From Bacteriovoracaceae bacterium (GTDB taxonomy: Bacteria > Bdellovibrionota > Bacteriovoracia > Bacteriovoracales > Bacteriovoracaceae), in NCBI GenBank assembly GCA_013141065.1, contig JABFRR010000001.1:1-64000 (forward strand): a stretch of 64,000 nt of DNA, given 5' to 3'. The position numbers and the translations under genes are program-made. Positions 23,686 through 32,561 of the stretch are shown here, in pieces. The first letter of the stretch is position 1; every line of letters begins with the position of its first letter. The notes under the pieces are model-generated. The model searched no databases. It was given only the letters and a program-made list of their open reading frames with translations, and had not been told where the DNA came from.

Positions 23686-25977
23686 ATGTCAAAAAAAATT
23701 AAAATTATTAGCGGGATTTTATTATTCATATTTATCTTATTTGGTGGAGTTGTCTATTATGCATCTACTAAATTAAACCCAGAAGAAATTCGTAAAATTG
23801 CAATTACTCAATCCCAAAAAATATTTCCTAATGCCACAGTTTCATTAGAAAGTGTCGATATTGGATGGGGATTAAATTTTAAAATCGGTTTAAAGAAATT
23901 CGCACTAACTACAAAAGCAGAGGACGGCGCAGTCGTCGAATTGATGTCTGTAGATGATTTCGATGTCAAAGTTCCTCTTTGGGCCATTTTGACAAATGGT
24001 GGAATTATTGAAATCCAACTAGATCGACCAGTGATGAATTATTCGGAGTTCGCAGTTGGGAACAATTGGACTTATGCCATGGGAAATAAAACCAAAGAAG
24101 ATGAAGTGGCAAAGACTGAGGATGCAGCTTCTCCGGGAGACAATGCTGCAGCTATTGGTTTATTTGGTAAAAGTAAAATCAATGTTCGTTTGTCTGACGT
24201 AGCAGTTAAGTACAAGCTACGTGACAATTCAAATGGTCAAATATCGGTTTCACGATTTTTAGTAAAAGGACTTAATTTTGAAACTTCTACGGCATTTGAA
24301 ATTGCCTCCGATGCCAAGTTTGTAATGGCAGATAAATCAGTAGTTTCGTTTTCTACTCTTGTAATCGGAGAAATCAATATCGCTGATCTAGTAAAGAACG
24401 GATCTGTCAGCTCTCTTGTCATAGTAAAAGTTAATAATATTGCAAAGACCGGCCTAGAGTGGAAATTTCCGGAAATTACAACAAATGTTAATATACTTCT
24501 AAAAAAAGATGGGGAAATTTCTGGTAAGGTTGAGTCTTCATTTGAATCGCAAAATAAAATTTCAGCTAATTTCAAAATGACAAAAGAAATTGAAATTTCA
24601 AATATTGCAGTCGACATAATTTTAAAAGATGTCGGATTAATTATGGGGTTGGATAGATCAATTGATCTATCTAAAGCAAAACTCAATGCCAAGGGTTCAG
24701 TGCTTTACAGTGCAGATAAAAAAATTAATGCGAATCTTTCATTTTCAATCAGCCCAGGTGTCGGCTATTCCAAAGATGGTCTCTCGGCTACAACTGCAAT
24801 AAGTGGATCATTTAAAGAAAAAGATATTGACGTAAAAGTTAAGACAGATGTGCTCGGAGGAACTGTTGAGACTTTAGTCGCAGGTGAATTTGATCCTAAT
24901 CAAAAATTTGATATAAAAAATTTAAAGCCATTTGATATTAAAATTAGTGCTTCTAAGTTAAAAATTCCAGAACAATTAATTCAAGAAAAACTATGGGCGA
25001 AAAAAGACCCGGCTATTGTCGCAAAAGAAGAAGCGGATAGAGTGAAGTTGGCACTAAATACCAAAAATGATTCTCCCGCTGCCGGACCAATGATACCTCC
25101 TGCAAATGTCCTAGTGAATTGGAACAATATATTAGTAGGTGGTGAAGATTTTTCAGGCAAAGGTAAAATTATCTTAAGCGCACAGTCTTTAGCTATTGAT
25201 GATTTAAATTTCAAGTTTTCTAAAGGAAGTGGTCGATTGACTCAAACCATGAAAATGGGTTCAAAGTCGAATGATTCTGTTTTTGACATGGGGATAACGG
25301 ATTTAAACCTCTCGTCTTTTAAACCATTTTTACCTCCTTTTGTTGAAAATTTTTCGGGCATTTTTAGCGGAAAGGTTAATGGAAGTGCCACTCTCTTTAA
25401 GTCTCAAAAACCACCTGCTTACGATGTAAATGTTTTAGTTGATGCTAAGAAAGGTGAAATTAAAAAATTAAATATTTCAGAATACATTAACCCCTTATTA
25501 GCAAATATTCCTATGGTTAAGGATCAAGTAAAAGATAAGCAAGTCAAACTTGATGGAAACTTTGAAACTCTCAATATGAAAGGGCGCTTTACAAATACCA
25601 CTTACACTATCTCATCGTTTAATTTCATTGGTCTTAATAAAAAAGTCGAGATGACTGGATCAGGAAATATTTATCCATTGCCAGGCTCTCCCAATATGTC
25701 TGTTATGGAAGTCAATCTTACTGAGAATGGAAAAGTTGGTGATCTTTTACTAAAAAACATTGGCTCAAAAGTTCTGCCTATGAAAGTCTCAGGGCCAGGT
25801 TTTGCGATGAAACCTGAATACCAATACACTTTATCAAAAATAGCCAAGGGTGCTTTAAAAACGAAAGGGACTGAAGCTGCTCAGAAAATTATTGAAAAAA
25901 ATATTGATAAATTAGTTCCAGAAAAAGCCAGAGAGAAAGTTAAAGGACTTTTAGATGGGTTTTTCAAGAAAAAATAA
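23686..25977 (+). CDS. AsmA-family envelope protein
   Basis: A 763-residue protein with one N-terminal membrane anchor (residues 7-27), then a long beta-rich periplasmic region. The start (LNPEEIRKIAITQSQKIFPNATVSLESVDIGWG) and the AsmA_2-type C-terminus (MTGSGNIYPLPGSPNMS, LKNIGSKVLPMKVSGPG) fit AsmA-like proteins, which resemble bridge-like lipid transfer proteins of the Gram-negative envelope. The end is a Lys-rich helix. AGAGGAATAGGT precedes the ATG. It follows the winged-helix gene by 12 bp and precedes mtnA by 17 bp, so the unit may be long. A role in outer-membrane lipid homeostasis is inferred from the family. Confidence 0.85.
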   Translation: MSKKIKIISGILLFIFILFGGVVYYASTKLNPEEIRKIAITQSQKIFPNATVSLESVDIGWGLNFKIGLKKFALTTKAEDGAVVELMSVDDFDVKVPLWAILTNGGIIEIQLDRPVMNYSEFAVGNNWTYAMGNKTKEDEVAKTEDAASPGDNAAAIGLFGKSKINVRLSDVAVKYKLRDNSNGQISVSRFLVKGLNFETSTAFEIASDAKFVMADKSVVSFSTLVIGEINIADLVKNGSVSSLVIVKVNNIAKTGLEWKFPEITTNVNILLKKDGEISGKVESSFESQNKISANFKMTKEIEISNIAVDIILKDVGLIMGLDRSIDLSKAKLNAKGSVLYSADKKINANLSFSISPGVGYSKDGLSATTAISGSFKEKDIDVKVKTDVLGGTVETLVAGEFDPNQKFDIKNLKPFDIKISASKLKIPEQLIQEKLWAKKDPAIVAKEEADRVKLALNTKNDSPAAGPMIPPANVLVNWNNILVGGEDFSGKGKIILSAQSLAIDDLNFKFSKGSGRLTQTMKMGSKSNDSVFDMGITDLNLSSFKPFLPPFVENFSGIFSGKVNGSATLFKSQKPPAYDVNVLVDAKKGEIKKLNISEYINPLLANIPMVKDQVKDKQVKLDGNFETLNMKGRFTNTTYTISSFNFIGLNKKVEMTGSGNIYPLPGSPNMSVMEVNLTENGKVGDLLLKNIGSKVLPMKVSGPGFAMKPEYQYTLSKIAKGALKTKGTEAAQKIIEKNIDKLVPEKAREKVKGLLDGFFKKK

Positions 25978-25994
25978 AATAAAGGTGAGAATCA

Positions 25995-27041
25995 ATGAAG
26001 AATGTAATCGAGCCATTAAAATACGATAACGAAATTTTAAAACTTCTTGATCAAAGACTGCTTCCACTAGAGGAAGTTTATTTGACCATGAAAACGATTG
26101 AAGATTGCTATAAAGCTATTCAAGATATGGTTGTCAGAGGTGCTCCTCTTATCGGCTTTACTGGTATTTGGGGTATGGCACTTTATCTAAAAAATAATCC
26201 CAAAATAGTATTCCCTCAGTTTGAACAAGCTGCCAATTATTTAAAAAGCTCAAGGCCAACAGCTGTTAACTTGGCTTATGAAATTGATCGCTGTGTAGAA
26301 ATGGCCAGAAACGAAACACATATGAATGCCCTTTATCCAAAGCTTGTCTTGCATGCTCAACAAGAAATGAATAATCTTTATGAGAAAAATTTGAAGATGG
26401 CCCATCTCGCTGAAATTGAACTGACAAAAATTTATGGTGATCGTCCATTAAACGTAATGACGATTTGTAATACAGGTACATTGGCGTGTGGAGTCTTGGG
26501 CACGGCTTTAGGAGTAATTGTTTATCTTAATAATAAAAATAAAGTAAAGAGTGTTTATGCAAGTGAAACCAGACCTTACTTACAAGGTTCAAGATTGACA
26601 AGTTATGAGCTTCTTAAAGAAGGGATAGACCATAATATTGTAGTGGAAGGAGCAGCCTCTTATTTAATGAAAAATAAAATGGTTGATGTTATTTTTGCAG
26701 GTGCAGACAGAATTGCAAGAAATGGTGATACGGCCAACAAAGTTGGAACCTCAAGTTTGAGCATAATTGCAAAACACTATGGAGTTCCATTTTTTATCGT
26801 CGCACCAGTCAGTTCTTTTGACTTGAACACAGAAAGTGGCGAGGGAATTGAAATTGAACTTCGAGATCCAAATGAAATTTTAAAATATAAAAATCAATAT
26901 ATTGCTCATCCTGATGCGAAGGCCTTAAATCCTAGCTTTGATGTTTCTGATCACTCATGTATTACCGGAATATTCTGTGAGAATGGAACAATTTCTCCAG
27001 TTACCACTTTGAATGTAACAAAAATTGCAGGTCATAAGTGA
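25995..27041 (+). CDS. mtnA: Methylthioribose-1-phosphate isomerase MtnA
   Basis: It isomerises 5-methylthioribose-1-P to methylthioribulose-1-P in the methionine salvage pathway. 348 residues, normal length. Motifs: VVRGAPLIGFTGIWGMAL, TICNTGTLACG with the catalytic Cys, ETRPYLQGSRLTSYEL, IFAGADRIARNGDTANKVGT with the catalytic Asp, and the C-terminal FDVS...ITGIFCENG. These separate it from the related eIF2B alpha subunits. No other mtn gene is nearby. AAAGGTGAG supports the start. The stop overlaps the GTG start of the next gene (GTGA). Confidence 0.93.
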   Translation: MKNVIEPLKYDNEILKLLDQRLLPLEEVYLTMKTIEDCYKAIQDMVVRGAPLIGFTGIWGMALYLKNNPKIVFPQFEQAANYLKSSRPTAVNLAYEIDRCVEMARNETHMNALYPKLVLHAQQEMNNLYEKNLKMAHLAEIELTKIYGDRPLNVMTICNTGTLACGVLGTALGVIVYLNNKNKVKSVYASETRPYLQGSRLTSYELLKEGIDHNIVVEGAASYLMKNKMVDVIFAGADRIARNGDTANKVGTSSLSIIAKHYGVPFFIVAPVSSFDLNTESGEGIEIELRDPNEILKYKNQYIAHPDAKALNPSFDVSDHSCITGIFCENGTISPVTTLNVTKIAGHK

Positions 27042-27961
27042 GACGAGCTAGTATTGATATAGGATCAAATTCTGTGCTGCTTTTGGCGGCAGAAATTGAT
27101 CCTATGACTAAAACGATAGTTCAAGAGTATCTCAATGAATCTTTCATTACTTCACTTGGAAAAGACTTAGATAAAACTAAGTGCTTTCATTCCGAGTCGA
27201 TGAATTCTACATTAGAGGCTTTAAGCACTTACAAAAAACTTCTAGAGAAAATAAATTTTCCAATAAAAGATGTGATCGTAACTGCGACCGAAGCAAGTCG
27301 TGTGGCAGAAAATGCAAAATCATTTTATGAAAAAGTTAAAGCGGACATTGGTTTTGAAGTTCAAGTTATAAGCAGTGAAGGAGAGGCTCACTATACGGCA
27401 TTAGGAGTTATCTCTTCAATTGATGCTAATAAAGATAATCATATAGTTGTCATGGATATCGGCGGAGCTTCGACTGAATTAATTAAAATTCAAATTAGAC
27501 CTTTTAAGATCATCGAATCCATTAGTCTTCCGCTTGGATCAGTAAGGGCAAGTGACTGGTTAAATCAAGGCGTTCTGGAGGAAAAATTCAATGAAATATT
27601 CAAAATAAATTTATCTTCCTATGAAACTTCAACTTTGATTTGTGTCGCGGGCAGTATGACCGCAATGGCTTCGATGTATCTCGGCCAAAAAGTTTATGAT
27701 GATCAAAAAGTTGATGGTCTTGAGTTAAGTTTTTTGTCGTTTATAGACTTTGCTTCAGATCTACAAAAAACCAATGTTCAAAATTTGTTAATGCTTTTTC
27801 CGTTTTTGGGTAAACGAGCACCAATGGTGGGGTGTGGATCAAAAATAGCTGTCGAAATCGGCAAATTACTTAAAATAAATAAAATAAAAATATCAACGAG
27901 AGGATTGCGCTACGGCACAGTTTTAGCGGGAGGAATTGATGAACGATACAGCAACAGGTAG
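27038..27961 (+). CDS. Ppx/GppA-family phosphatase
   Basis: A 307-residue member of the exopolyphosphatase/guanosine pentaphosphatase family of the ASKHA fold. Seen: RRASIDIGSNSVLLLAAEI (phosphate 1), VVMDIGGASTELIKI (phosphate 2), SLPLGSVRASDWL and FLGKRAPMVGCGSKI. It lacks the long C-terminal HD domain of E. coli GppA/Ppx, like many short bacterial members. It begins with GTG overlapping the mtnA stop and its own end overlaps the cyclic-nucleotide-binding gene by 23 bp, so the three are coupled. Substrate (polyphosphate or pppGpp) is not decided by sequence. Confidence 0.9.
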   Translation: MRRASIDIGSNSVLLLAAEIDPMTKTIVQEYLNESFITSLGKDLDKTKCFHSESMNSTLEALSTYKKLLEKINFPIKDVIVTATEASRVAENAKSFYEKVKADIGFEVQVISSEGEAHYTALGVISSIDANKDNHIVVMDIGGASTELIKIQIRPFKIIESISLPLGSVRASDWLNQGVLEEKFNEIFKINLSSYETSTLICVAGSMTAMASMYLGQKVYDDQKVDGLELSFLSFIDFASDLQKTNVQNLLMLFPFLGKRAPMVGCGSKIAVEIGKLLKINKIKISTRGLRYGTVLAGGIDERYSNR

Positions 27962-28409
27962 TGGGACTGATAAACCACTAAAGTTTAAAGCAGGATCAAT
28001 AATATTTGCTCAAGGAAAGACATCAAAATATTTATATATCGTTAAAAAAGGTGAGGTAATGCTGGTTAAAATAAAGGGCAGCACTTGCACCGCTATTGAA
28101 CTTTGTGGTGAAAGAGATATCTTAAACGAAGTGTCGGTATTAAGCAGTACGGTTAATGAATTGACCGCGATAGCCAAGACTGAAGTAGAGCTCGTGCTAG
28201 TTTCTCAGAGTGATGTTTTGAAAATCATTAAGAATTCTCCCGTTTGGATTCCTGATATATTTAAGACATTATGTGAAAGACTAAAACACACCCAACAAAT
28301 GATAGATGAACATAATTTAGCAACTGACAAAGATGCTAGATTAATCATTTCAAAAGATGATGAAAAAAAATATGTTCAAAATTTAGCCGACTATAACGCT
28401 GATTTTTAA
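27939..28409 (+). CDS. Cyclic nucleotide-binding domain protein
   Basis: A 156-residue protein that is essentially one cNMP-binding (CAP-type) beta-roll: FKAGSIIFAQGKTSKYLYIVKKGEV, then CGERDILNEVSVLSS in the phosphate-binding-cassette position, and a helical tail. The usual cassette Arg-Ala pair is not obvious, so ligand binding is doubtful. It has no helix-turn-helix, so it should signal by protein contact. Starts are possible at TTG 27936 and ATG 27939; GGGAGGAATTG before 27939 decides for the ATG. It overlaps the phosphatase gene by 23 bp and meets the convergent FliG-like gene with a 4-bp overlap. Confidence 0.85.
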   Translation: MNDTATGSGTDKPLKFKAGSIIFAQGKTSKYLYIVKKGEVMLVKIKGSTCTAIELCGERDILNEVSVLSSTVNELTAIAKTEVELVLVSQSDVLKIIKNSPVWIPDIFKTLCERLKHTQQMIDEHNLATDKDARLIISKDDEKKYVQNLADYNADF

Positions 28410-28840
28410 AATTGAACTTGTTTTCTTTTTTTGAGAGAGACCAATACTTCGATAATTTTATTCTGTGCCCTTTTGATGTCTCTTTTTTCTGTGGAATAAG
28501 GAGTTTTAAGTACTCTAAAAGCTACTTCTGCGTAATCTCTAGACGCTAGGGAAAGAAGACGACGCTGAAATGCCCTTTCGATGTTTTTTAAGGCCATGCC
28601 TAAAATTGGTGCAGTGATGTACTGAAAAATCATATTGAGTTCGCTGTCAGATAAATTATCAAGGTCTGAGAAAGTGAAACATTGTTCAGTTAATTCTTCA
28701 GCAAGTTGAGGGTTTCTCACTTTTAAATTTTTTAAAAGCTTTGACCTTTCATCTCGAGGCATATGTTGGAGCATTTCGATGATTTGGGCTTTCCCGTTAA
28801 TGAATACACCACTAGCGCTGTTGTTATTATTATTTTCCAT
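28406..28840 (-). CDS. FliG C-terminal-like protein
   Basis: A 144-residue protein resembling the middle and C-terminal armadillo domains of the flagellar switch protein FliG: residues 12-50 (FINGKAQIIEMLQHM...LLKNLKVRNPQLAEEL), then FTFSDLDNLSDSELNMIF and the tail helix DIKRAQNKIIEVLVSLKKRKQ, as in FliG's EEAQ-x-I region. It lacks the FliG N-terminal FliF-binding domain. AAGGAGAAATA precedes the ATG. The coiled-coil gene 28877-29296 lies 36 bp upstream on the same strand and probably shares the message. It may be a switch-like adaptor not bound to the basal body. This is inferred from similarity I judge by eye. Confidence 0.65.
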   Translation of the reverse strand: MENNNNNSASGVFINGKAQIIEMLQHMPRDERSKLLKNLKVRNPQLAEELTEQCFTFSDLDNLSDSELNMIFQYITAPILGMALKNIERAFQRRLLSLASRDYAEVAFRVLKTPYSTEKRDIKRAQNKIIEVLVSLKKRKQVQF

Positions 28841-28876
28841 TATTTCTCCTTAGGCCATTTTTGTTTATTTATTTAT

Positions 28877-29296
28877 TTATGTTTTCCACTTAGCTTGTTC
28901 TTTCATGAATTTTTCGCGTGCAATATCTAATGATTTTTGATGTGAAGTATTTATTTCTTGGAGCTCATTTTGTTGACTGATTTTTATCTCTTCAACTTGA
29001 TCTGTATGGATTTGTTTTAAGTTTTGTGTTTCTTGCTTTAATCTGGCACTTTCCTCTGCCAAGGAGCGAGATTGTTTTTGCCTAATTTCACTTAACTTTC
29101 TTTCTTGTTCATTTTTTAATTTATCAATTCTTGTTTCATAATCATCACGCATCTTTTTTAATTCAAGTTCTTTTGATTTAGACTCCGAAGAGTAAGTGCG
29201 CTCATTCTCAGTTTTGAGCTGTTTAAATTCTGTCTCGTACCTTTTAGATTCGGCTTCGACATATTTTTGAGCTTTCAGATCATTTATTGTGGACAT
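28877..29296 (-). CDS. Long coiled-coil protein
   Basis: A 139-residue protein that is almost entirely heptad-patterned and charged (KLKNEQERKLSEIRQKQSR, ARLKQETQNLKQIH), with no Cys, no Gly and no membrane segment. It would be a single extended coiled coil of roughly 20 nm. The ribosome-binding site is weak (AAGGAAACTT, TTGATG). It is followed by the FliG-like gene after 36 bp, so it could be a rod or tether partner of that protein. Flagellar FliJ/FliH-type proteins look similar in composition but no diagnostic motif is seen. Confidence 0.65.
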   Translation of the reverse strand: MSTINDLKAQKYVEAESKRYETEFKQLKTENERTYSSESKSKELELKKMRDDYETRIDKLKNEQERKLSEIRQKQSRSLAEESARLKQETQNLKQIHTDQVEEIKISQQNELQEINTSHQKSLDIAREKFMKEQAKWKT

Positions 29297-29386
29297 AAGT
29301 TTCCTTCCATTAATTCTTTGCCTAGAATTTAAGTACGCCTTAGTATTATGATACGAAGACTAGAATGATTAATGTAGGAGGCAAAT

Positions 29387-30562
29387 ATGTCCGCACCAGA
29401 AAAAATATACTTAGTACAAGGAAAGAGAACTCCATTTGGTAAATTTGGAGGCTCACTTAAAGATATTACTCCGGTAGATCTTGCCGTATTGGCTTCTAAA
29501 TCTTTGATATCTGAAATAAAATTAGACCCATTAAAAATAGATCAAGTCATACTTGGAAGTGTTGTTTCTTCGTCAACAGATACTATGTACGGTGGTCGAC
29601 ATCTGGCATTGAAATTAGGATGTAGGCAAGAAACTCCAGGTTTAGTTTTAAATAGACTTTGTGGATCTGGGATCGAGGCCATTTTAAGTGCAGCGAGACT
29701 AATTAAGTTAGGAGAAGCTAGCTGTGTATTAGCAGCTGGCACTGAAAACATGTCTATGGTTCCTCATCTTGTTTACGGCTCACGCTTTGGAACAAAGTAT
29801 GGAGCTTTAAAAACAGTGGACATGTTGTTAGATGCATTGACTGATCAATATGCAGAAACTCCAATGGGAATCACTGCAGAAAATTTAGCAGAAAAATTTT
29901 CAATAACGAGAGAAGAGTGCGATGTCTTTTCTCATCAGTCTCACGCTCGTGCTGCTAAAGCCTATAAGGATGGATTACTTCAAGGTGAGATTACTCCAGT
30001 TGCGCTTAGAAAAGGCAGCTGTGAAAGAGATGAACACATGCGAGAAGATGCCTCAGTTGAAGAAATGAAGAGTTTGAAATCAACTTTTAAAACAAATGGA
30101 GTGGTTACAGCGGCTTCGGCTTCAGGAATTGTTGATGGTGCTGCTGCAGTGATAATCGCTTCAGAATCTTTTGTTAAAAGAGAGGGATTAACTCCGTTGG
30201 CTGAAATTGTTGATGGTTTTGTCATTGGTGTAGATCCAAAAATAATGGGTATTGGTCCAAGTCCCGCGATTAAGGGACTGCTTTCAAAAAATAAAATGAC
30301 TCTCGATCAGATTGATCTGTTTGAAATTAACGAAGCCTTTGCAGGACAAACACTTTCATGCATGAAAGATATTAATATTTCGCCAGAAAAAATTAATCTT
30401 TGGGGAGGAGCTGTTGCCATTGGCCATCCCCTAGCTGCATCTGGTGTTAGAATAACTCACACGCTGGCAAGACAGCTTAAACATTATAAGAAAAATTTTG
30501 GTATTGCTTCAGCCTGTATTGGTGGCGGCCAAGGAATTGCTATTTTAATCAAGAGCGTTTAA
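29387..30562 (+). CDS. Acetyl-CoA acetyltransferase (thiolase)
   Basis: It condenses or cleaves acetoacetyl-CoA/3-ketoacyl-CoA. 391 residues, the normal thiolase length. Nucleophile Cys near residue 92 in NRLCGSGIEA, the His in WGGAVAIGHPLAASG and the second Cys in ASACIGGGQGIA are all present. It starts KIYLVQGKRTPFGKFGGSL. GTAGGAGGCAAAT gives a strong ribosome-binding site. It is monocistronic or co-transcribed with the 30582 gene after 19 bp. Biosynthetic (PhaA/AtoB) and degradative (FadA) types cannot be distinguished without neighbours. Confidence 0.95.
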   Translation: MSAPEKIYLVQGKRTPFGKFGGSLKDITPVDLAVLASKSLISEIKLDPLKIDQVILGSVVSSSTDTMYGGRHLALKLGCRQETPGLVLNRLCGSGIEAILSAARLIKLGEASCVLAAGTENMSMVPHLVYGSRFGTKYGALKTVDMLLDALTDQYAETPMGITAENLAEKFSITREECDVFSHQSHARAAKAYKDGLLQGEITPVALRKGSCERDEHMREDASVEEMKSLKSTFKTNGVVTAASASGIVDGAAAVIIASESFVKREGLTPLAEIVDGFVIGVDPKIMGIGPSPAIKGLLSKNKMTLDQIDLFEINEAFAGQTLSCMKDINISPEKINLWGGAVAIGHPLAASGVRITHTLARQLKHYKKNFGIASACIGGGQGIAILIKSV

Positions 30563-30581
30563 AACAGAAACAGAGAGCCAA

Positions 30582-31883
30582 ATGAACGAGTTAATTTTTA
30601 ATAAAAATGATTATCTTGAATTTCGAAACTGGTTAAATCTCAACCTTGAAGGGCTTACTTGGCAAGGGCGGTTTAAGAAAGAATTTGAATCATTTTGGGA
30701 TACTTTTTTTGAAGAAAATCTTACTTTAAAAACTCTTATGATTCGTTTTGAATACGCTTATTCTCAAGTGAGAATTGGAGCACTGTCTTCTTGGTTTTTA
30801 TGGCTTAGGGACAGATTTCTCAATTATATTTTCATCTTTAAAAACAAATCAATTGGCCAGTTAGCTGATGAGGCTGAAATGTCTCCGTCATTAGTGGCGA
30901 CAATTTTGAGAGGTTTTCTTCTGGATGAATATCCTCATCTTGATCAATACTTCAGTCAAGTCTTTCAAGTCGGAAATATACTAAGTCCAAATTTAGCTAC
31001 GTCATTTAATAAAATTAAATTGGATATAAATATTCAGTCTCCAACTAGTGGTTCAAGAGAAGAAGAAATAATGCCATCAATGGAAGTGACATTATTTGAT
31101 GAGTGGGGATTTTTTTTAAAGAAAATGAAAGCAGATTTTTCTTCAAAGGTTTTTGATTTAAGTAAAATTAAAGAGCGATCGACTTTTTTAAAACAAGTAA
31201 AAGTCATTCAAGATGTAACAGTTTTACTACTTCTTTTTACTCTAACTATACTAGGAGTTAGGCAAGGTAATGTTTGGTATGAAAGACATCTTGCAAATAA
31301 GGTAAGTATTTATGAACCTCAATTTTCTTGGTTAAATAAAAGTGGTGTTTTTAAAGCAGCAGAAAATAAACCAGCTCAAGAGTTTAAGTTGGATTTCGAT
31401 GGGATTAAAGATATTTCCAAAAGCGAAGAGATTAACGAATTTTTTGACCCAGAAAAATATGAAGAAGAGTCTGAAGTGACTCTGACCAATTTTGAAAATA
31501 TTCCCAGAGACTTTACGAAGGCTGATAAAGAAGCCTCACAATATGAAGGCGATGCTGAAAACCCTAACGGATATCGCGAGACTCGTGGAGGCACGACCAA
31601 GATTTATAGATTGATGATGACTTCTACGAATACTTATTTAACTCGTGATCAAATTAATGAACTCGTTAAAAAATATGGTGCAGAACCGGTTGGAGATTCA
31701 AAGCCAGGTAACGATGTTCCCGGTGGAGTCTATTTTAATATCCAAATTCCAAGAGCAGAATTTAAAGACTTTATGAGTGATGTTATGAAAGTTAATCAAG
31801 GAAAGCTCTTTGAGAGTAACACTTCAAATGTTAAAAATGTACCAGGGAAAACAAGAGTTTTTATTATGGTAAAATCAATTTAA
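30582..31883 (+). CDS. Hypothetical HTH-transmembrane-periplasmic protein
   Basis: A 433-residue protein of no known family. Residues 1-75 are helical and aromatic-rich. Residues 88-112 (KSIGQLADEAEMSPSLVATILR) look like a helix-turn-helix, or at least an HTH-like helical pair. One membrane segment lies near residues 208-226 (TVLLLLFTLTILGV). The region after it is acidic, then comes a folded C-terminal part (YRLMMTSTNTYLTRDQINELV ... RVFIMVKSI). The topology, DNA-binding-like domain inside and sensor-like domain outside, resembles membrane one-component regulators such as ToxR or RodZ-type proteins. It follows the thiolase after 19 bp. Confidence 0.7.
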   Translation: MNELIFNKNDYLEFRNWLNLNLEGLTWQGRFKKEFESFWDTFFEENLTLKTLMIRFEYAYSQVRIGALSSWFLWLRDRFLNYIFIFKNKSIGQLADEAEMSPSLVATILRGFLLDEYPHLDQYFSQVFQVGNILSPNLATSFNKIKLDINIQSPTSGSREEEIMPSMEVTLFDEWGFFLKKMKADFSSKVFDLSKIKERSTFLKQVKVIQDVTVLLLLFTLTILGVRQGNVWYERHLANKVSIYEPQFSWLNKSGVFKAAENKPAQEFKLDFDGIKDISKSEEINEFFDPEKYEEESEVTLTNFENIPRDFTKADKEASQYEGDAENPNGYRETRGGTTKIYRLMMTSTNTYLTRDQINELVKKYGAEPVGDSKPGNDVPGGVYFNIQIPRAEFKDFMSDVMKVNQGKLFESNTSNVKNVPGKTRVFIMVKSI

Positions 31884-31889
31884 GCAATT

Positions 31890-32435
31890 TTACATTTGAG
31901 CGTCAGGCATCATGTAGAGACCTTTTAATTTTCTTAAAAGCAAATGCGATTTTCCAAGATAATACCATTGCCTAAAAAATCCTATTGTCATGGCAACAAA
32001 AAATCCTAAGACTACGCCAGAGTGAGTTGTTTTTTGGACGAGTCCCGTATCATGAGCTCCTCCTAAGAGAAATGCAATCATTCCAAGAACTAGCATTAAA
32101 ATTGTCCATGGAATAGTTTGGCGTTTAGATCGGTCTGCCTCTTCAACAAATTTTTTTGTTTTTTCTAGGTAAGGTTCTAGGTCTGCTGGAGGATTGTCAA
32201 AGAGCTCTCCAAGATTTGTTTGCGTTGAAATGATTGTATAAACATTGTTGGTTAGACGTGCAACTCCGATAAAGTAGAACATAACAAATGCTTGAGCGAA
32301 AATGGTATAAAGAAAAGCGGGTATTGCGAGCTGGATATGGTTAAACTGCAGATGAATTACATTTAACGCAAGCAGTGAAGTGAGAATAATACAAGAGATC
32401 ATGAGTAGGATCAGGGAACGAAGTAAGTAGGCCAT
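31890..32435 (-). CDS. Hypothetical four-span membrane protein
   Basis: A 181-residue protein with hydrophobic segments at about 4-26, 35-62, 108-126 and 139-157 and a charged cytoplasmic-type loop between them (ADLEPYLEKTKKFVEEADRSKRQ). No recognised domain. It converges with the 30582 gene (6 bp apart) and is divergent from the HEAT-repeat gene. CGAGATAAATT before the ATG is a poor ribosome-binding site. Small integral membrane proteins of this shape sit beside respiratory genes in some bacteria, but no role can be stated. Confidence 0.65.
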   Translation of the reverse strand: MAYLLRSLILLMISCIILTSLLALNVIHLQFNHIQLAIPAFLYTIFAQAFVMFYFIGVARLTNNVYTIISTQTNLGELFDNPPADLEPYLEKTKKFVEEADRSKRQTIPWTILMLVLGMIAFLLGGAHDTGLVQKTTHSGVVLGFFVAMTIGFFRQWYYLGKSHLLLRKLKGLYMMPDAQM

Positions 32436-32561
32436 AATTTATCTCGCCTTAGTGAAAACTTAATTGTCATGATAAAGTAGATTTGCTATTTATCATTAAC
32501 AAGATTTTAGTGAAAGCAAAAGTAATAAAAATAAAGCATCTGCCTCTATTTGGTGAAAAAA

